Source: Gambelia wislizenii (taxonomy: Eukaryota; Chordata; Lepidosauria; Squamata; Crotaphytidae). From it: 64,000 nucleotides of DNA. The stretch is taken from the NCBI GenBank assembly GCA_030847615.1, contig JAUMIR010000014.1:13182501-13246500 (forward strand). Direction: 5' to 3'. A program made the position numbers and the translations under genes. Numbering within the stretch: position 1 is the first letter of the stretch; each line of letters begins with the position of its first letter. This document shows positions 21,239 to 33,061 of this stretch, piece after piece. Under the pieces are notes generated by a model. The model was not told the origin of the DNA. It made no database searches and was given only the letters and a program-made list of their open reading frames with translations.

Positions 21239-24200
21239 ATAGAATCATAGAATCATAGAATTGCAGAGTTGGAAGAGACCACGAGGGCCATCCAGTCCAA
21301 CCCCCCTGCCACGCAGGAAATCACAATCAAAGCATCCCCGACAGATGGCCATCCAGCCTCTGTTTAAAGACCTCCAAAGAAGGAGACTCCACAAGGCTCT
21401 GAGGGAGTGTGTTCCACTGCCAAACAGCTCTTACTGTCAAAAAGTTCCTCCTAATGTTGAGGTGGAATCGCTGTTCCTGGAGCTTGCATCCATTGCTCTG
21501 TGTTCCAATCTCTGGAGCAGCAGAAAACAAGCCTGCTCCATCCTCAACGTGACACCCCTTCAAATACTTAAATAGGGCTATCATATCGCCTCCTAACTGT
21601 CTTTTTTCCAGGCTAAACATACCCAGCTCCCTAAGTCTCTCCTCATCAGGCATCGTTTCCAGACCTTTCACCATTTTAGTCACCCTTCTTTGGACACACT
21701 CCAATTTGTCAATATCCGTTTTGAATTGTGGTGCCCAGAATTGGACACAGTATTCTAGGTGAGGTCTGATCAAGGCAGAATAGAGCGGCACTATTACTTC
21801 CCTTGATCTGGACACTATACTTCTATTGATGCAGCCCAAAATCGCATTGGCCTTTTTCGCTGCCGCATCACACTGTTGACTCATGTTCAACTTGTGGTCT
21901 ACTAGGACTCCTAGATCCCTTTCGCATGTAGTCTCATTCAGCCAGGTCTCTCCCATCCTATATCTATGCATTTCATTTTTTCACCGTAAGTGCAGTACCA
22001 TACATTTCTCCGTATTGAATTTCATTTTGTTAGTTTTGGCCCAGCTCTCCAGTCTATCCAGGTCATTTTTGAATTTTGATCCTGTCCTCTAGGGTATTAG
22101 CTACTCCTCCTAATTTGGTGTCATCTGTAAATTTGATAAGTATGCCCCTAATTCCCTCATCCAAGTCATTGATAAAGTTGTTGAATACCACTGGGCCCAG
22201 GACTGAACCTTGTGGCACCCCACTGGTCACATCTTTCCAAGATGAAGAGGAGCCACTGCTGAGCACTCTTTGGGTTCAGCCGGTCAACCAATTACAAATC
22301 CATTGAACAGTTAACTTGTCTAGCCCACATTTTACAAGCTTGTTTGCAAGAATGTCATGTGGAACCTTGTCAAAGGCCTCACTGAAATCAAGGTATACGA
22401 TATCCACAGCATTCCCTTCATCTACCAAGCTGGTCATTTTATCAAAAAAAGAGATCAGATTAGTCTGGCATGACTTGTTTCTCTGAAACCCATGTTGACT
22501 TTTTGTGATTACGGCATTGCCTTCTAAATGTTCACAGACTCTCTGTTTAATGATCTGCTCTAGAATCTTCCCTGGTATTGATGTCAGACTAACTGGACGA
22601 TAATTGTTGGGATCCTCTTTTTTCCCCTTTTTGAAGATAGGGACAACGTTTGCCCTCCTCCAGTCTGCTGGGACTTCTCCTGTTCTCCAGGAGTTCTCAA
22701 ATATTATTGCCAATGGCTCTGAGATTATATGTGCCAGCTCTTTTAATACTCTTGGATGTAGTTCATCTGGTCCTGGAGATTTAAATTCATTTAGCTTAAG
22801 AAGGTATTCCTGTACTACCTCTTTGCTTATTCTATGCTGGATCTCCCCTATTGTGTCCTCTGTTCCATTATCCTCAGGTTCATCACCCTTTTCCTTTTCT
22901 GAAAACACTGAGGCAAAGAAGGTCTTGAGTAATTCTGCCTTTTCTCTGCCCCCTGTTAGCATTTTGCCATCTTCTCCACGTAGTGGCCCTACCATTTCCT
23001 TTTTCCTCCTTTTGCTGTGGACATACCCCAAAAAACCCTCTTTATTGTTCTTAACCTCTCTAGCAAGCCTGAGCTAATTCTGTGCTTTAGCTTTTCTGAC
23101 TTTACTCCTACACGTGTTCGCTATCTGTTTGAATTCTTCTTTGGTGATTTCCCCCTTTTTCCATTTCCTATACATGTTCCGTTTAAAACTTAGCTCCATT
23201 GAAAGTTCTTTAGTCATCCATCCTGGATTCTTGAGACACCTCCCATTTTTCTTCCTCAATGGTACTGTTTGAAATTGTGCCTTCAGTATCTCCCTTTTGA
23301 GAAAGTCCCATCCATCTTGAGGTCGCTTCTCTTTTAGTATTCCTGACCATGGGATCACCCCCAGTATTTCCCTGAGTTTATTGAAATCAGCTCTCCTAAA
23401 GTCAAGAATGCGTGTCTGACTATGCCTGGCTTCTCCTTTCCATTGTATAACAAACTCCAGGAGAACATGATCACTCTCATCTAAGGATCCCACCACTTGC
23501 ACCCCATTAACCAGGTCATCCCTGTTGGTTAGGATCAGGTCTAAAATAGTTGACCCCCTTGTTGTCTCTTCCACCTTTTGGACCATGAAATTGTCTTCCA
23601 GGCAAGTCAGGAATTTGCTAGACCTTGAAGTTTTGGTTGAGTTAGATTTCAAGCAAATATCAGGATAGTTGAAGTCACCCATCAGTACTACATCTCCCCT
23701 TTCTGCGTGTGTGGTCATCTGTTCTAGAAAGGCATCATCCAATTCCTCCGTCTGACTTGGGCGTCTGTAGTAGAGTCCCACAATAACATCCCTGTAGTTT
23801 CTCTCCCCTTTAATTTTTATCCAGATGCTCTCCACCTGCCTTCCAGTATTGATGTCATGGGTCTCTTCACCGGTGTAAATATCCTGCTATTCCTCCTCCT
23901 TTCCTGTTTGGCCTGTTTCTCCTATAAAGGTTACATCCCTCTATTCCTACATTCCAATCATGAGACTCGTCCCACCAGGTTTCAGTAATGCCTATTATAT
24001 CATATTTGTTTTGTAGTGCTAGGAGTTCAAGTTCATCTTGCTTATTTCCCATGCTCTGTGCATTAGTATAGAGACATTTAAGACCATGTGTTCCCTTTAC
24101 TTGCTGCCTGTGCAAGTTTTTTTGCCTCCCACTGATGGGTCCTTGCACTGTTTGCCTTGTTCCCTCTATGACAGTTTGACTATTTTCTCCAGCCCTTTTG

Positions 24201-24380
24201 CCCTCCAGAATACTGTCTCCCTCCTCCATATGACTCAGTTTAAAGCCCTCCTGATCAAATTCTTGAGACTGTAGGCAAAACTGTTTCTGCCAACTGTTGT
24301 GAGATGCACCCCATCTCTTGCCAGAAGTCCCCCCTCATGGAAGCGCAGCTCATGATCCAAGAATCCAAATTGTTCTCAAA
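21239..24380 (-). mobile_element. CR1 LINE, nearly complete ORF2
   Basis: About 3.1 kb in antisense. From 5' to 3': endonuclease (24229-23867: [39 protein letters not shown]; 23835-23074: [33 protein letters not shown]), reverse transcriptase (23031-22276: NNYRPVSLTSIPGKILEQII, DIVYLDFSEAFDKVPHD; 22266-22063: [29 protein letters not shown]) and C-terminal domain (21971-21327), then the 3'UTR with octamer tail. At least four breaks separate the frames, and the FADD box reads FTDD, so it is inactive. It is truncated near the ORF1/ORF2 junction. Confidence 0.92.
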
Positions 24381-24384
24381 TTGT

Positions 24385-24660
24385 AGCCATTATGCCCTAC
24401 ATGCTAGACCTCCCACCATCCTGGTTGCCCTCCTCTGGACACGTTCCAGCTTCTTGATATCCTTCCTGAATTGTGGTGCCCAGAACTGGTCACAGTATTC
24501 CAGGTGAGACCTGACCAAAGCAGACTACAGTGGCCCTATTACTTCCCTTGATCTAGACACTAGACTCCTATTAATGCAGCATAGAATCACATTGGCTTTT
24601 TTAGCTGCTGCATCACACTGCTGACTCAAGTTCAGCTTGTGGACCACTGTGGTCACAGCC
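24385..24660 (-). mobile_element. CR1 LINE internal fragment
   Basis: Antisense C-terminal reverse-transcriptase region (ttgtggtgcccagaactggt, tgacttcccttgatct-like segments, gctgctgcatcacactgctg). It is truncated at both ends. Confidence 0.75.
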
Positions 24661-24892
24661 TGGCTTGCCGGGGCGGGGGGGACATTACCCTTCTGTGTCC
24701 CGATCACCAACTGCCTGGACCTCCTTCACCTGATCCAGCAGCTGACTGGTAAAGTAGGTGTGGGAGAGCATTGACAGTCGTGGCAATAGTGCCACAATTG
24801 TGACTATGTAGTGTTCACGAATACGGCTCAGTTATGGACCTGTAACTCGAGATCATACATCTGTAACTGCAATGCTGAATTCCTGCCGGTGT

Positions 24893-25140
24893 TATTGTCT
24901 TTATTTCTACTCCACCTTCCCCCCAAAACTGGGACACTAGGTGGGTTACAAGTTAAAATAAATAACTAGAGCTGAAAAATGGCAGGAAAATCAACATTAA
25001 AATAGAATTACTGTTAGTGATATTCAAACAATTTTAAACACGGTATTAAAAATGATAAAAAGCGGCTTATACCAGGACAAGTAAGTGATGCAGCTCCCTC
25101 TTAAAAGACGTTTCGTTAGAAGCCTTTGGTCCTAAAAGCC
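24893..25140 (-). mobile_element. L2 LINE 3' fragment, diverged
   Basis: ctttatttctactccacctt then gggacactaggtgggttaca resembles the antisense L2 3' end. It continues into AT-rich L2-like UTR. Confidence 0.45.
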
Positions 25141-25179
25141 CATCAGAATCAAAAACACAAAGTTCAAGAGCAGCTAGTC

Positions 25180-25349
25180 TAGGGTTGCTAGGGTGAAAAC
25201 TGGAGAGGTCTCCTCTGCCTTTAATGGTTGTGTAAGGAGGGGGAATTTCAGCAGGTGATGTATGATCAACAACCCCAGCTGCAATTCCCTCTTCTACACA
25301 ACCATTAAAGGTAAAGAAGCCCTCTCCAGATTTTAATATGGCAACCCTA
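25180..25349. mobile_element. Palindromic MITE with TAGGGTTGC termini
   Basis: Starts tagggttgctagggtgaaaa and ends attttaatatggcaaccct(a). The inner arms (ctggagaggtctcctctgcc; ccctctccag) are also inverted, making it largely palindromic. It shares termini with the hAT elements at 38717-39099 and 53155-53706. Confidence 0.65.
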
Positions 25350-25416
25350 TACCAAAACCCACATTTTACATCAGTTTAAAGTAATAAATAACAAAATATC
25401 TACTCAAACATAACAA

Positions 25417-25592
25417 AACAGTGGAACACACTCCCTCGGAGCGTGGTGGGGTCTCCTTCCTTGGAGGTCTTTAAACAGAGGCTGGATGGCCATCTGTCGG
25501 GGATGCTTTGATTATGATTTCCTGCATGGCAGGGGGTTGGACTGCATGGCCCTTGTGGTCTCTTGCGACTCTACAATTCTATGATTCTATGA
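25417..25592 (+). mobile_element. CR1 LINE 3' end
   Basis: Begins cagtggaacacactccctcg and ends ttctatgattctatga: the last roughly 175 bp of CR1, very close to the copy at 1-245. Confidence 0.85.
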
Positions 25593-25619
25593 AAATTGCT
25601 ACAGTTTTTGTTATTCTCT

Positions 25620-25930
25620 AAGATCCTTAGTGGAAGCAGTTCTATCAGTTCCACCACCTTCACAGGCACCTTTAGTGGGAACAAGGGAGGGGCCTTCCAT
25701 AGCTGTTCTCAGATGGTGGAACACTCTCCCTAGAGAGGCTAGCCTGGCACCCTCCTTGCTCTCCTTTCATTGGCAGGTGAAGATCGTTCTATTGCAGCAG
25801 GATTTTGAGAACTGGTTGTTTGACGTGTAAAGGTCTAAAAGTGTGCTGTATTACTTTTACTCCATGCTTTAAAATAATGCTTTAAATGGTTTTAATTCTA
25901 TAGAGGGTTTATTATTATTTAATGTGAACA
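25620..25930 (+). mobile_element. L2-like LINE 3' fragment
   Basis: Encodes GTREGPSIAVLRWWNTLP, then LLSFHWQVKIVLLQQDFENW, resembling the C-terminus of L2-clade ORF2. Diverged. Confidence 0.5.
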
Positions 25931-25989
25931 TTTTGTACATTTTTAGTTACAGTGCATGGGGATTTACTTGATTTTTTTCTCTTCATTTT

Positions 25990-26340
25990 GTAAACTCAGT
26001 TGATGAATGCCTGCCTGAATAGAAAGGTCTTTGCTGCTTTTGGAGGGACAATGTAGAGCCTAATCTCATTTGGAGTTCTACAGTCTGGGGGAAACTACTG
26101 AGAAGTCTCTGCAGTGTGCCTACACCCAACATACTTCTAGAAGAAATAGGACTAAGGAAAGGGCCTCTGTTAGAAATTTCAAAGCTTGGGACAAAATATC
26201 ATATGTAGGACAATATGGTCTATCATCTAGCCTAGACCTGAGTGGAATAGAGTTTTATAGATCATAACCAATGGCTTGAATTATGTCTAGAAAATGGTCC
26301 AGTAGCCAGCTGAGCTGTTTGAAACAAGGAAGTCATATTT
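25990..26340 (-). mobile_element. L2 LINE fragment, diverged
   Basis: tgcctgcctgaatagaaagg, cattgagttctacagtctgg-like segments and gatcataaccaatggcttga parallel the antisense L2 at 17370-17640. It ends about 120 bp before exon 3. Confidence 0.5.
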
Positions 26341-26342
26341 GA

Positions 26343-26675
<333 letters not shown>

Positions 26676-26780
26676 TAAGTTTTTCTTCAACAGAGCCTGG
26701 AAAGTTAATTTGTAATAATCTGATTAATTTCATTTACCTGTTGTAGTTACTTGTTATTTGGAAATTGCTGTTACTTGTTA

Positions 26781-27019
26781 CAGTTGGCTGTCCATATCCA
26801 TGGATTCTACATCCACTGAGCCAACCATCCATGGCTTGAATATATATATATATTTAATATCCAAAAAGCAAGCCTTGATTTTGCCATTTATATAAAGGAT
26901 AGCATTTTACTACGCCATTGTATATAATGGGATTCGAGCATCCATGGATTTTGGTATCCATGGGGGGTAGGGGTGGGATGTCCTGGAACCAACCCCCAGT
27001 GGATACCAAGGGCCCACAG
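26781..27019. mobile_element. Tigger-like MITE, subfamily A
   Basis: Starts cagttggctgtccatatcc and ends gataccaagggcccacag, flanked by TA on both sides. Includes an (AT)n run at 26839-26853. Confidence 0.8.
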
Positions 27020-27116
27020 TAGTAGTTCAGACTCACTGTATGTTTATTGTGAATTCTGAAGAAGACTGTATGTTGTTGAAACTCACAAATACTGGAAGTC
27101 CATAAAATCACTATTA

Positions 27117-27339
27117 CAGTCGGCAGTCCATATCGACGAATTCATGAATTCAACCAACCACAGCTTGAAAATATCCTACCACCTCCCAAAAATCCAAAAA
27201 GCAAACATTGCTTTTCACCATTTTATATAATGAACACCATTTACTATGCCACTGTATATAATGGGACTTGAGTATCCACTGATTTTGGTATCCACAGGGG
27301 TCCTGGAACCAAAGCCCAGCAGATATCAAGGGCCCACTG
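27117..27339. mobile_element. Tigger-like MITE, subfamily A
   Basis: Starts cagtcggcagtccatatcg and ends atatcaagggcccactg, flanked by TA. It lies only about 100 bp from the previous copy in the same orientation. Confidence 0.8.
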
Positions 27340-27390
27340 TATCAGAAGTAAATGACTGCATGTCTCATTGCTTTTTTTATTACTTTACAT

Positions 27391-28410
27391 AGAATCATAG
27401 AATGATAGAATCATAGAGTTGGAAGATACCTCAAGGGCCATCCAGTCCAACCCCCTGCCATGCAGGAATACACAATCAAATCATTCCTGACAGATGGCCT
27501 TCCAGCCTCTGTTTAAAAACCTCCAAGAAGGAGACTCCACCACACTACGAGGCAGTGTATTATTTCCAAACAGCTCTTACTGTCAGAGAGTTCTTCCTGA
27601 TGTTTAGATGGAATCTCTTTTCCTGTAGTTTGAACCCATTGCTCCATTTCCTAGTCTCTGGAAAAGCAGAAAACAAGCTTGCTCCATACTCAGTATGACA
27701 CCCCTTCAAATATTTAAACATGGCTATCATGTCACCTCTCAACCTTCTCTTCTCCAGACTAAACATGCCCAGCTCCCTAAGCCACTCCTCATAGGGCATA
27801 ATGGCTTCCAGACCCCCCACCATCCTGGTCAGCCTCCTCTGGACACATTCCAGCTTATCAATATCCTTCCGGAATTGTGGTGCCCAGAACTGGACACAGT
27901 CTTCTAAGTGAGGTCTGACCAAAGCAGAATACAGTGGCACTATGACTTCCCTTGATCTAGACACTATACTCCTATTAATGCAGCCTAGAATCGCACATTG
28001 GCTTTTTTAACTGCTGCATCACACTGCTGGCTCGTGTTCAGCTTGTGGTCCACTAAGACTCCTAGATCCTTTTTGCATGTACTGCCCTCAAGCCATGTGT
28101 CACCCATCCTATATCTGTGCTTTTCATTTTTACTACCCAAGTGTAGTATCCTACATTTCTCCCTGTTGAAATTCATTTTGTTAATATTGGCCCAGCTTTC
28201 TAATCTGTTGAGGTCATTTTGGATTCTGATCCTGTCCTCTGGGGTATTAGCTACCCTCCTAATTTGGTGTCATCTGCAAACTTGATAAGCATGCCCTCTA
28301 TTCTCTCATCCAAGTCATTGATAAAGATGTTGAATAGCACTGGGCCCAGGACAGAACCCTGTGGCACTCAGCTGGTCACTCCACTCCATGATGAAGAGGA
28401 ACCATTCCAA
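27391..28410 (-). mobile_element. CR1 LINE, 3' half
   Basis: Antisense CR1 from the octamer tail (tagaatgatagaatcatag) to the [11 protein letters not shown] region near 28360. Minus-strand frames include [40 protein letters not shown] and NFNREKCRILHLGSKNEKHR. Several frame breaks. It is head-to-head with 28882-29863. Confidence 0.85.
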
Positions 28411-28491
28411 AACATTACTTGTTTTACTTAAGATTGATAACAGAATGCCATAAAAACATTTTCAAAAGGCTCCTATAAAGACTCCTTTGGA

Positions 28492-28680
28492 GTAATAATA
28501 ATAATAATAATAAGTATTTATACCCGCCTCTCTGCTAAAAACAATCAGGGCGGCTTCCAACAATTAAAACATTGTAATAAGGACTAAAAGCACCACCCAC
28601 CCCCACCTCCCCCATAAAAAGACATCAAACAATATAAATATAAAATAATATAAAATTAAAACGAAAAACTTTCAAAAGTA
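28492..28680 (-). mobile_element. L2 LINE 3' tail
   Basis: (AAT)n followed by aagtatttatacccgcctct and cagggcggcttccaacaatt, the antisense L2 3' end. It lies in the spacer between the two CR1 halves. Confidence 0.7.
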
Positions 28681-28881
28681 ATGAGAAAACATGGCTGATT
28701 TTGCTTTGTTGTGCCAATAACATCGTTTTTTCCCCTCGCTCATGGCTGGCATCCTGCTAGTGACATACACATGTAAGATGTACTAATATATTTTCATCCT
28801 TAGCATAGCACAACTTACATGTGTAAGTTGAAATTTTTTTGCAAAACATGCTTTTTGAGAATTAAGTATTGAGAAGCCTGA

Positions 28882-29863
28882 GGCAAAGGGGTGCCACAGG
28901 GTTCTGTCCTGGGCCCAGTGCTATTCAACATCTTTATCAATGACTTGGATGAGGGAATTAGGGGCATACATATCAAATTTGGAGATGACACCAAATTAGG
29001 AGGAGTAGCCAATACCCTAGAGGGCAGGATCAAAATTCAAAAGGACCTGGATAGACTGGAGAGCTGGGCCAAAGCTAACAAAATGAAATTCAATACGGAG
29101 AAATGTAAGGTACTGCACTTAGGGCGGAAAAATGAAATGCATAGATATAGGATGGGGGAGACCTGGCTGAATGAGACTACATGCGAAAGGGATCTAGGAG
29201 TCCTAGTAGACCACAAGTTGAACATGAGTCAACAGTGTGATGCGGCAGCTAAAAAGGCCAATGTGATTTTGGGCTGTATCAATAGAAGTATAGTGTCTAG
29301 ATCAAGGGAAGTAATAGTGCCGCTCTATTCTGGCTTGGTCAGACCTCACCTAGAATACTGTGTCCAGTTCTGGGCACCACAATTCAAAACGGATATTGAC
29401 AAATTGGAGTGTGTCCAGAGAAGGGCAACTAAAATGGTGAAAGGTCTGAAAATCATGCCTTATGAGGAGAGACTTAGGGAGCTGGGTATGTTTAGCCTGG
29501 AAAAAAGATGGTTAAGAGGTGATATGATCACCCTGTTTAAGTATTTGAAGGGGTGTCACATTGAGGATGGAGCAAGCTTGTTTTCTGCTGCTCCAGAGAT
29601 TGGAACACGGAGCAATGGATGCAAGCTCCAGGAACAGAGATTCCACCTCAACATGAGGAGGACCTTCCTGACAGTAAGAGCTGTTTGGCAGTGGAACACA
29701 CTCCCTCGGAGCGTGGTAGGGTCTCCTTCCTTGGAGGTCTTTAAACAGAGGCTGGATGGGCATCTGTCAGGGATGCTTTGATCGTGATTTCCTGCGTGGC
29801 AGGGGGTTGGACTGGATGGCCCTCGTGGTCTCTTCCAACTCTACGATTCTATGATTCTATGAA
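28882..29863 (+). mobile_element. CR1 LINE, 3' half with an uninterrupted 296-codon frame
   Basis: The frame 28891-29781 starts inside the reverse transcriptase ([20 protein letters not shown]), has FGDDTKLGG at the catalytic box (usual FADD), then the C-terminal domain RRATKMVKGLKIMPYEERLR and [20 protein letters not shown] to HLSGML. The 3'UTR ends with two octamers. It is 5'-truncated and relatively young, since this frame has no breaks. Confidence 0.9.
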
Positions 29864-30331
29864 GAGAATCTTTGCCGTTCAGGACTTCTTCTGCGCAAAA
29901 ATTAGCACCTGGATGTTTTGCACAGAAAAGAGCATACTCAAGTCCCATTATATGCAATAGCATAGCAAAATGGTGTCCCTTATATAAGATTGCAAAATCA
30001 AGGTTTGCTTTTTGGATTATTATTTTTTTAAGAATATTTTCAAGCCATGAATACTTAAATCTGTGGGTACTAAATCCGTGGTTACGGAGGGACAACTGTA
30101 TTTCTGTGTCAAAATATGCATAAAAAGCTGTTTTCTGCCCAGGCAGAAAATGCTGTTTTTAGTACAAAACAATCAAGTACGAAATGTGCATAGAGTAAGT
30201 CCCATTTTGCTAACAGGTTTTGCAAACTACATGGTTTGTGAAGACTTCCTTACAGTGGGAAGAGTATTGATAAACTGACTTGTTGCTTCCCTTCAAGAAG
30301 AAAATCAGTGATGAATTGCATCCCTATGCTA
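29864..30331. mobile_element. Palindrome-array MITE (P family), copy 2, with a nested MITE
   Basis: Left part gagaatctttgccgttcagg then ttctgcgcaaaaat; right part gctgttttctgcccaggcag, aaaatgctgttttt, cagtgatgaattgcatcccta. A truncated antisense Tigger MITE (29935-30098) interrupts it. The left terminus is missing and the copy abuts the CR1 tail. Confidence 0.6.
29935..30098 (-). mobile_element. Tigger-like MITE, subfamily A, truncated
   Basis: Contains catactcaagtcccattata and ends gttacggagggacaactg before TA. Reverse orientation relative to 13994-14220; the other end is missing. Confidence 0.75.
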
Positions 30332-30497
30332 CCGATGTGTGATGAAACATTTGCCATTGTGGAACAGACAGCAGCAGAAGCAGACCTGCTCATACAGCAG
30401 TGTTGTACATTGTGCATTGTGTCATGGCACCCAGTCATTGACAAGTGCTGCACAATGTTGCAATTCTGCATGGGGGTTGCATCTCAGGGTTCAGAAA

Positions 30498-30600
30498 TTT
30501 ATTCTACGCTCAGGGGTGTTGGATCATGGCTATTATGTCACTTTTGAAATGTTAGCTCTTTAAGGCCCTTGTTACCTACTCAAACATATCCCATTACTGG
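30498..30600. repeat. Inverted repeat, left arm
   Basis: ggtgttggatcatggctatt, atgtcacttttgaaatgtt and ccttgttacctactcaaaca recur reversed at 31288-31395. The arms are about 100 bp at roughly 90% identity by eye, about 690 bp apart, with a SINE between. They could be long terminal inverted repeats of an unknown DNA transposon. Confidence 0.75.
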
Positions 30601-30861
30601 TGGCTCATTGATTCAAAGCTCAGGTTTTAGACTTTTACGGGTGGAAGAGTCCACCTATCTGTGTCTTGTGGTCCAGATCAGAAGAAATCTATTGGGTGGA
30701 AAAGTCTCATCCAATAGTCAAGACCCCAAAGTCCCCATTAGTTACTAATAGAAGAATGTTTCTATACTACACAGTTATGCCAGCTTGATACCACTCACTG
30801 TCATAGGAACATGCAAAACTGCCATATATTTAGTCAGTCTACTGATCTAACTAGCTCAGTA

Positions 30862-30914
30862 CAGTTGAACCCCGTATCTGCAGAACCAGTATCTGCAGTT
30901 TCAGTTATCTGCAG
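30862..30914. mobile_element. Tigger-like MITE left end, truncated
   Basis: After TA, cagttgaaccccgtatctgc then agtttcagttatctgcag matches the left end of the B/C-type MITEs. It stops just before the SINE at 30928. Confidence 0.5.
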
Positions 30915-30927
30915 GACACAAAATAGG

Positions 30928-31131
30928 CACAGTGTGGTGTAGTGGTTTGAGCGTTGGACTACAAATCTGGAGACCAGGGTTCGAATCCCCGCTTAAGCCA
31001 TGGAAACCCACTGGATGACCTTGGGCAAGTCATACTCTCTCAGCCTCAGAGGAAGGCAAAGGCAAATCTCTGAACAAACCTTGCCAAGGAAACCCCATGA
31101 CTAATATATGTCTTGAAGACACACAACAGAG
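30928..31131 (+). mobile_element. tRNA-derived SINE (S1)
   Basis: The A-box-like ggtttgagcgttggactac and a perfect B box ggttcgaatcc are present, followed by tgaccttgggcaagtcatac, gcctcagaggaaggcaaagg and the tail cttgaagacacacaaca. It is a retroposon, not a tRNA gene: no cloverleaf 3' half. Confidence 0.85.
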
Positions 31132-31287
31132 GAAAATGAAGGCAAGAGGGTCTCTGCTCTTGTTTTTCCCTAAGTTCAATTGCCATCTAGAAGTAGGGAC
31201 ATGAAAAACACAGAGCTTTCCTATGATAGGATAGGACTGGGTGATGGCTTCAGCTAGGCTGCATGGCACTCCAGCTTTGTACATTCA

Positions 31288-31395
31288 ACAAACATGAGTA
31301 ATGGGCTATGTTTGAGTAGGTAACAAGGGCATTAAAGAGCTACATTTCAAAAGTGACATAACAGCCATGATCCAACACCTCTGAGCATAGCATAA
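31288..31395. repeat. Inverted repeat, right arm
   Basis: Reverse complement of 30498-30600 (tgtttgagtaggtaacaagg, aaaagtgacataacagccat, gatccaacacctctgagcat). Located about 240 bp upstream of exon 4. Confidence 0.75.
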
Positions 31396-31635
31396 ATGAC
31401 ATGCTAAGAAAACCTAATTATGCATTCTGCATACACACAACATGAATGAAGCTCCATGTTTTTACTTAATTTACAAATCTAAGTTTTTGTCACCCATGGG
31501 GAAAAGGAAGGAGCTGGTATGTTGGGGCACTCCTCTCCCACACTTTGGAAAGATGGTCTTAAGGAATCATTAGACTATTCCTAAGAATGGGGAGGTCCTC
31601 TTCTTAACTCTGTGGTGGGCCTTGTTATTTCTCAG

Positions 31636-31798
31636 GTGGCATCGGATAGCCATCAGTGTGCACCAGAAAAATGTCACCTTGATTTTGGATTGTAAAAAGA
31701 AGATCACAAAGTTCTTGGACCGGAGCGACCATCCCATCATTGATGTCAATGGCATTATTGTCTTTGGAACACGGATCTTGGATGAAGAAGTCTTTGAG
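31636..31798 (+). CDS. COL5A1: Collagen alpha-1(V) chain, exon 4 (end of TSPN core)
   Basis: Third visible coding exon, 163 bp. The acceptor is ttatttctcag and the donor gtaaga. Its first base completes the lysine codon begun in exon 3 and it ends on a full codon (phase 0). The peptide reads [20 protein letters not shown], then [19 protein letters not shown], then [15 protein letters not shown]. The WHRIA motif, the LDCKKK cysteine and [12 protein letters not shown] are hallmarks of the TSPN domain in V/XI collagens, and FLDRSDHP is typical of COL5A1. In relatives the next exon begins GDIQQ and leads into the acidic, tyrosine-rich variable region. I could not find that exon in the remaining 32 kb, so the gene continues beyond the window. 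Confidence 0.94.
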
Positions 31799-31999
31799 GT
31801 AAGAGGAAAAGAGGAGCTGAAAATCCAGAAAGACATCTTGGATTGCTGGAAAAATAGTGAGTCCTGCCTTCTTGTAAAATAGCATTCAGGATCAGAAAAA
31901 ATAGGGTGTCATTGTTTTCATGGTACCAACATTGGGAAGGGGTTTTATAAATAAGCTGTCCAGTTCAATAGCCTTCTTGGTCCACCCTCCAAAACTGGT

Positions 32000-32160
32000 C
32001 TTGGCTTCCTTATTTATTTATTTATTTAGGTATTTATACCCTGCTCTTTCACCACAAAGGCTCTCAGAGCAGCTTACAAATTGTTTAAGCAATAGCAATT
32101 TACACATCTACACCACATTAAGCAGTCTCCAATGTGTGTTAGCTAATTGCTGCCACAATC
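32000..32160 (-). mobile_element. tRNA-derived SINE with L2-like tail (S2), 3' part
   Basis: Antisense: (ttta)n, tatttataccctgctctttc, agagcagcttacaaattgtt, aatgtgtgttagctaattg. Same block as 2766-2932 and 12600-12757. Confidence 0.7.
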
Positions 32161-32839
32161 CAGGTACTCCTTCTGAGCACCATCCGTTCCCAGAGCTGGT
32201 TTTTGGAGAGGATTAGCATGAGGAGCTGGAAAAGAAGTCTATAAATAAAGCAAAACAACTTTCTCTTAGAATTCTCCATAACTAGGTTAGTCTTCTTGAT
32301 CTATCCTAAAGTGAACTATTACTGTCGAGTCGCACCATTACCATTGAATTGGGCAATGACTATATTTAGCTGCCACACTTTCAATTTTTGCTCCTGATGT
32401 TTGTTGCCCTAGTTTCATGAAGGGTTGCAAAAGTTCTCCTCACAATATGATCTAGATTAGGCTCTTGCAACTAAATATGGGCTTCTGCAACTACTGTGGT
32501 TTTTCAGCTAACCTCAATCTGAAAAATCGGTAAGCTCCAGATTCTGTCATCCTGGCTACTGGCTGACTCACTGCCTCATCTTAGCCCCCACTACAATCCA
32601 TCCGGTTTTGCCATGGCTTCACTCACCTGCCTTCTCCATGACTTCTGTTTCTACCTAATCACTCATTATTTTTAAAAACAATAGCTAGTGACCTGGAAGA
32701 AAGTCTCTTCAGCATATTGGAGAGCCTGCGCTTGAGGCCATGCCCAAAATTTGACAATGGGCTTCTCTAGTATAAATCTAGACTTGCATAGTTATGCAGT
32801 GGTTGATTAGCAATGATTGTGTACCACATCACCCTTATA
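32161..32839. other. Intron 4 sequence, no recognised feature
   Basis: No repeats or domains recognised by eye. Confidence 0.4.
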
Positions 32840-33061
32840 TAGGGCAGCCCCTGTATCTACAGATTTGGTATCCACAGTTTCACTTATCCATGTCCAAAAC
32901 TTTATGTTCTCTCTAGGCATTTCTAGGTCCTCCAGTGTGATTCTATGGTCAACTTCTGGCATTCGTCTCATTGAAAATAATAGGATTCCCCATTATCTAC
33001 AGTTTCAGGTATCCATAGGTGGACTTGGAATGTATCCCCTGCAGATACAGGGGGTGACCTG
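32840..33061. mobile_element. Tigger-like MITE, subfamily B
   Basis: Starts tagggcagcccctgtatcta after TA and ends gatacagggggtgacctg before TA. The interior contains ctctctaggcatttctaggt and cattgaaaataataggatt. Confidence 0.8.

Noticed and set aside
22604..23077. 157-codon plus-strand frame
   Set aside because: Antisense shadow of the CR1 reverse transcriptase on the minus strand.
28891..29781. 296-codon frame as a host gene
   Set aside because: It is the C-terminal half of CR1 ORF2 with the CR1 3'UTR and octamer tail directly downstream.
30928..31010. tRNA gene candidate with a perfect B box
   Set aside because: It is the head of a SINE family with nine copies in the window; no full cloverleaf follows.
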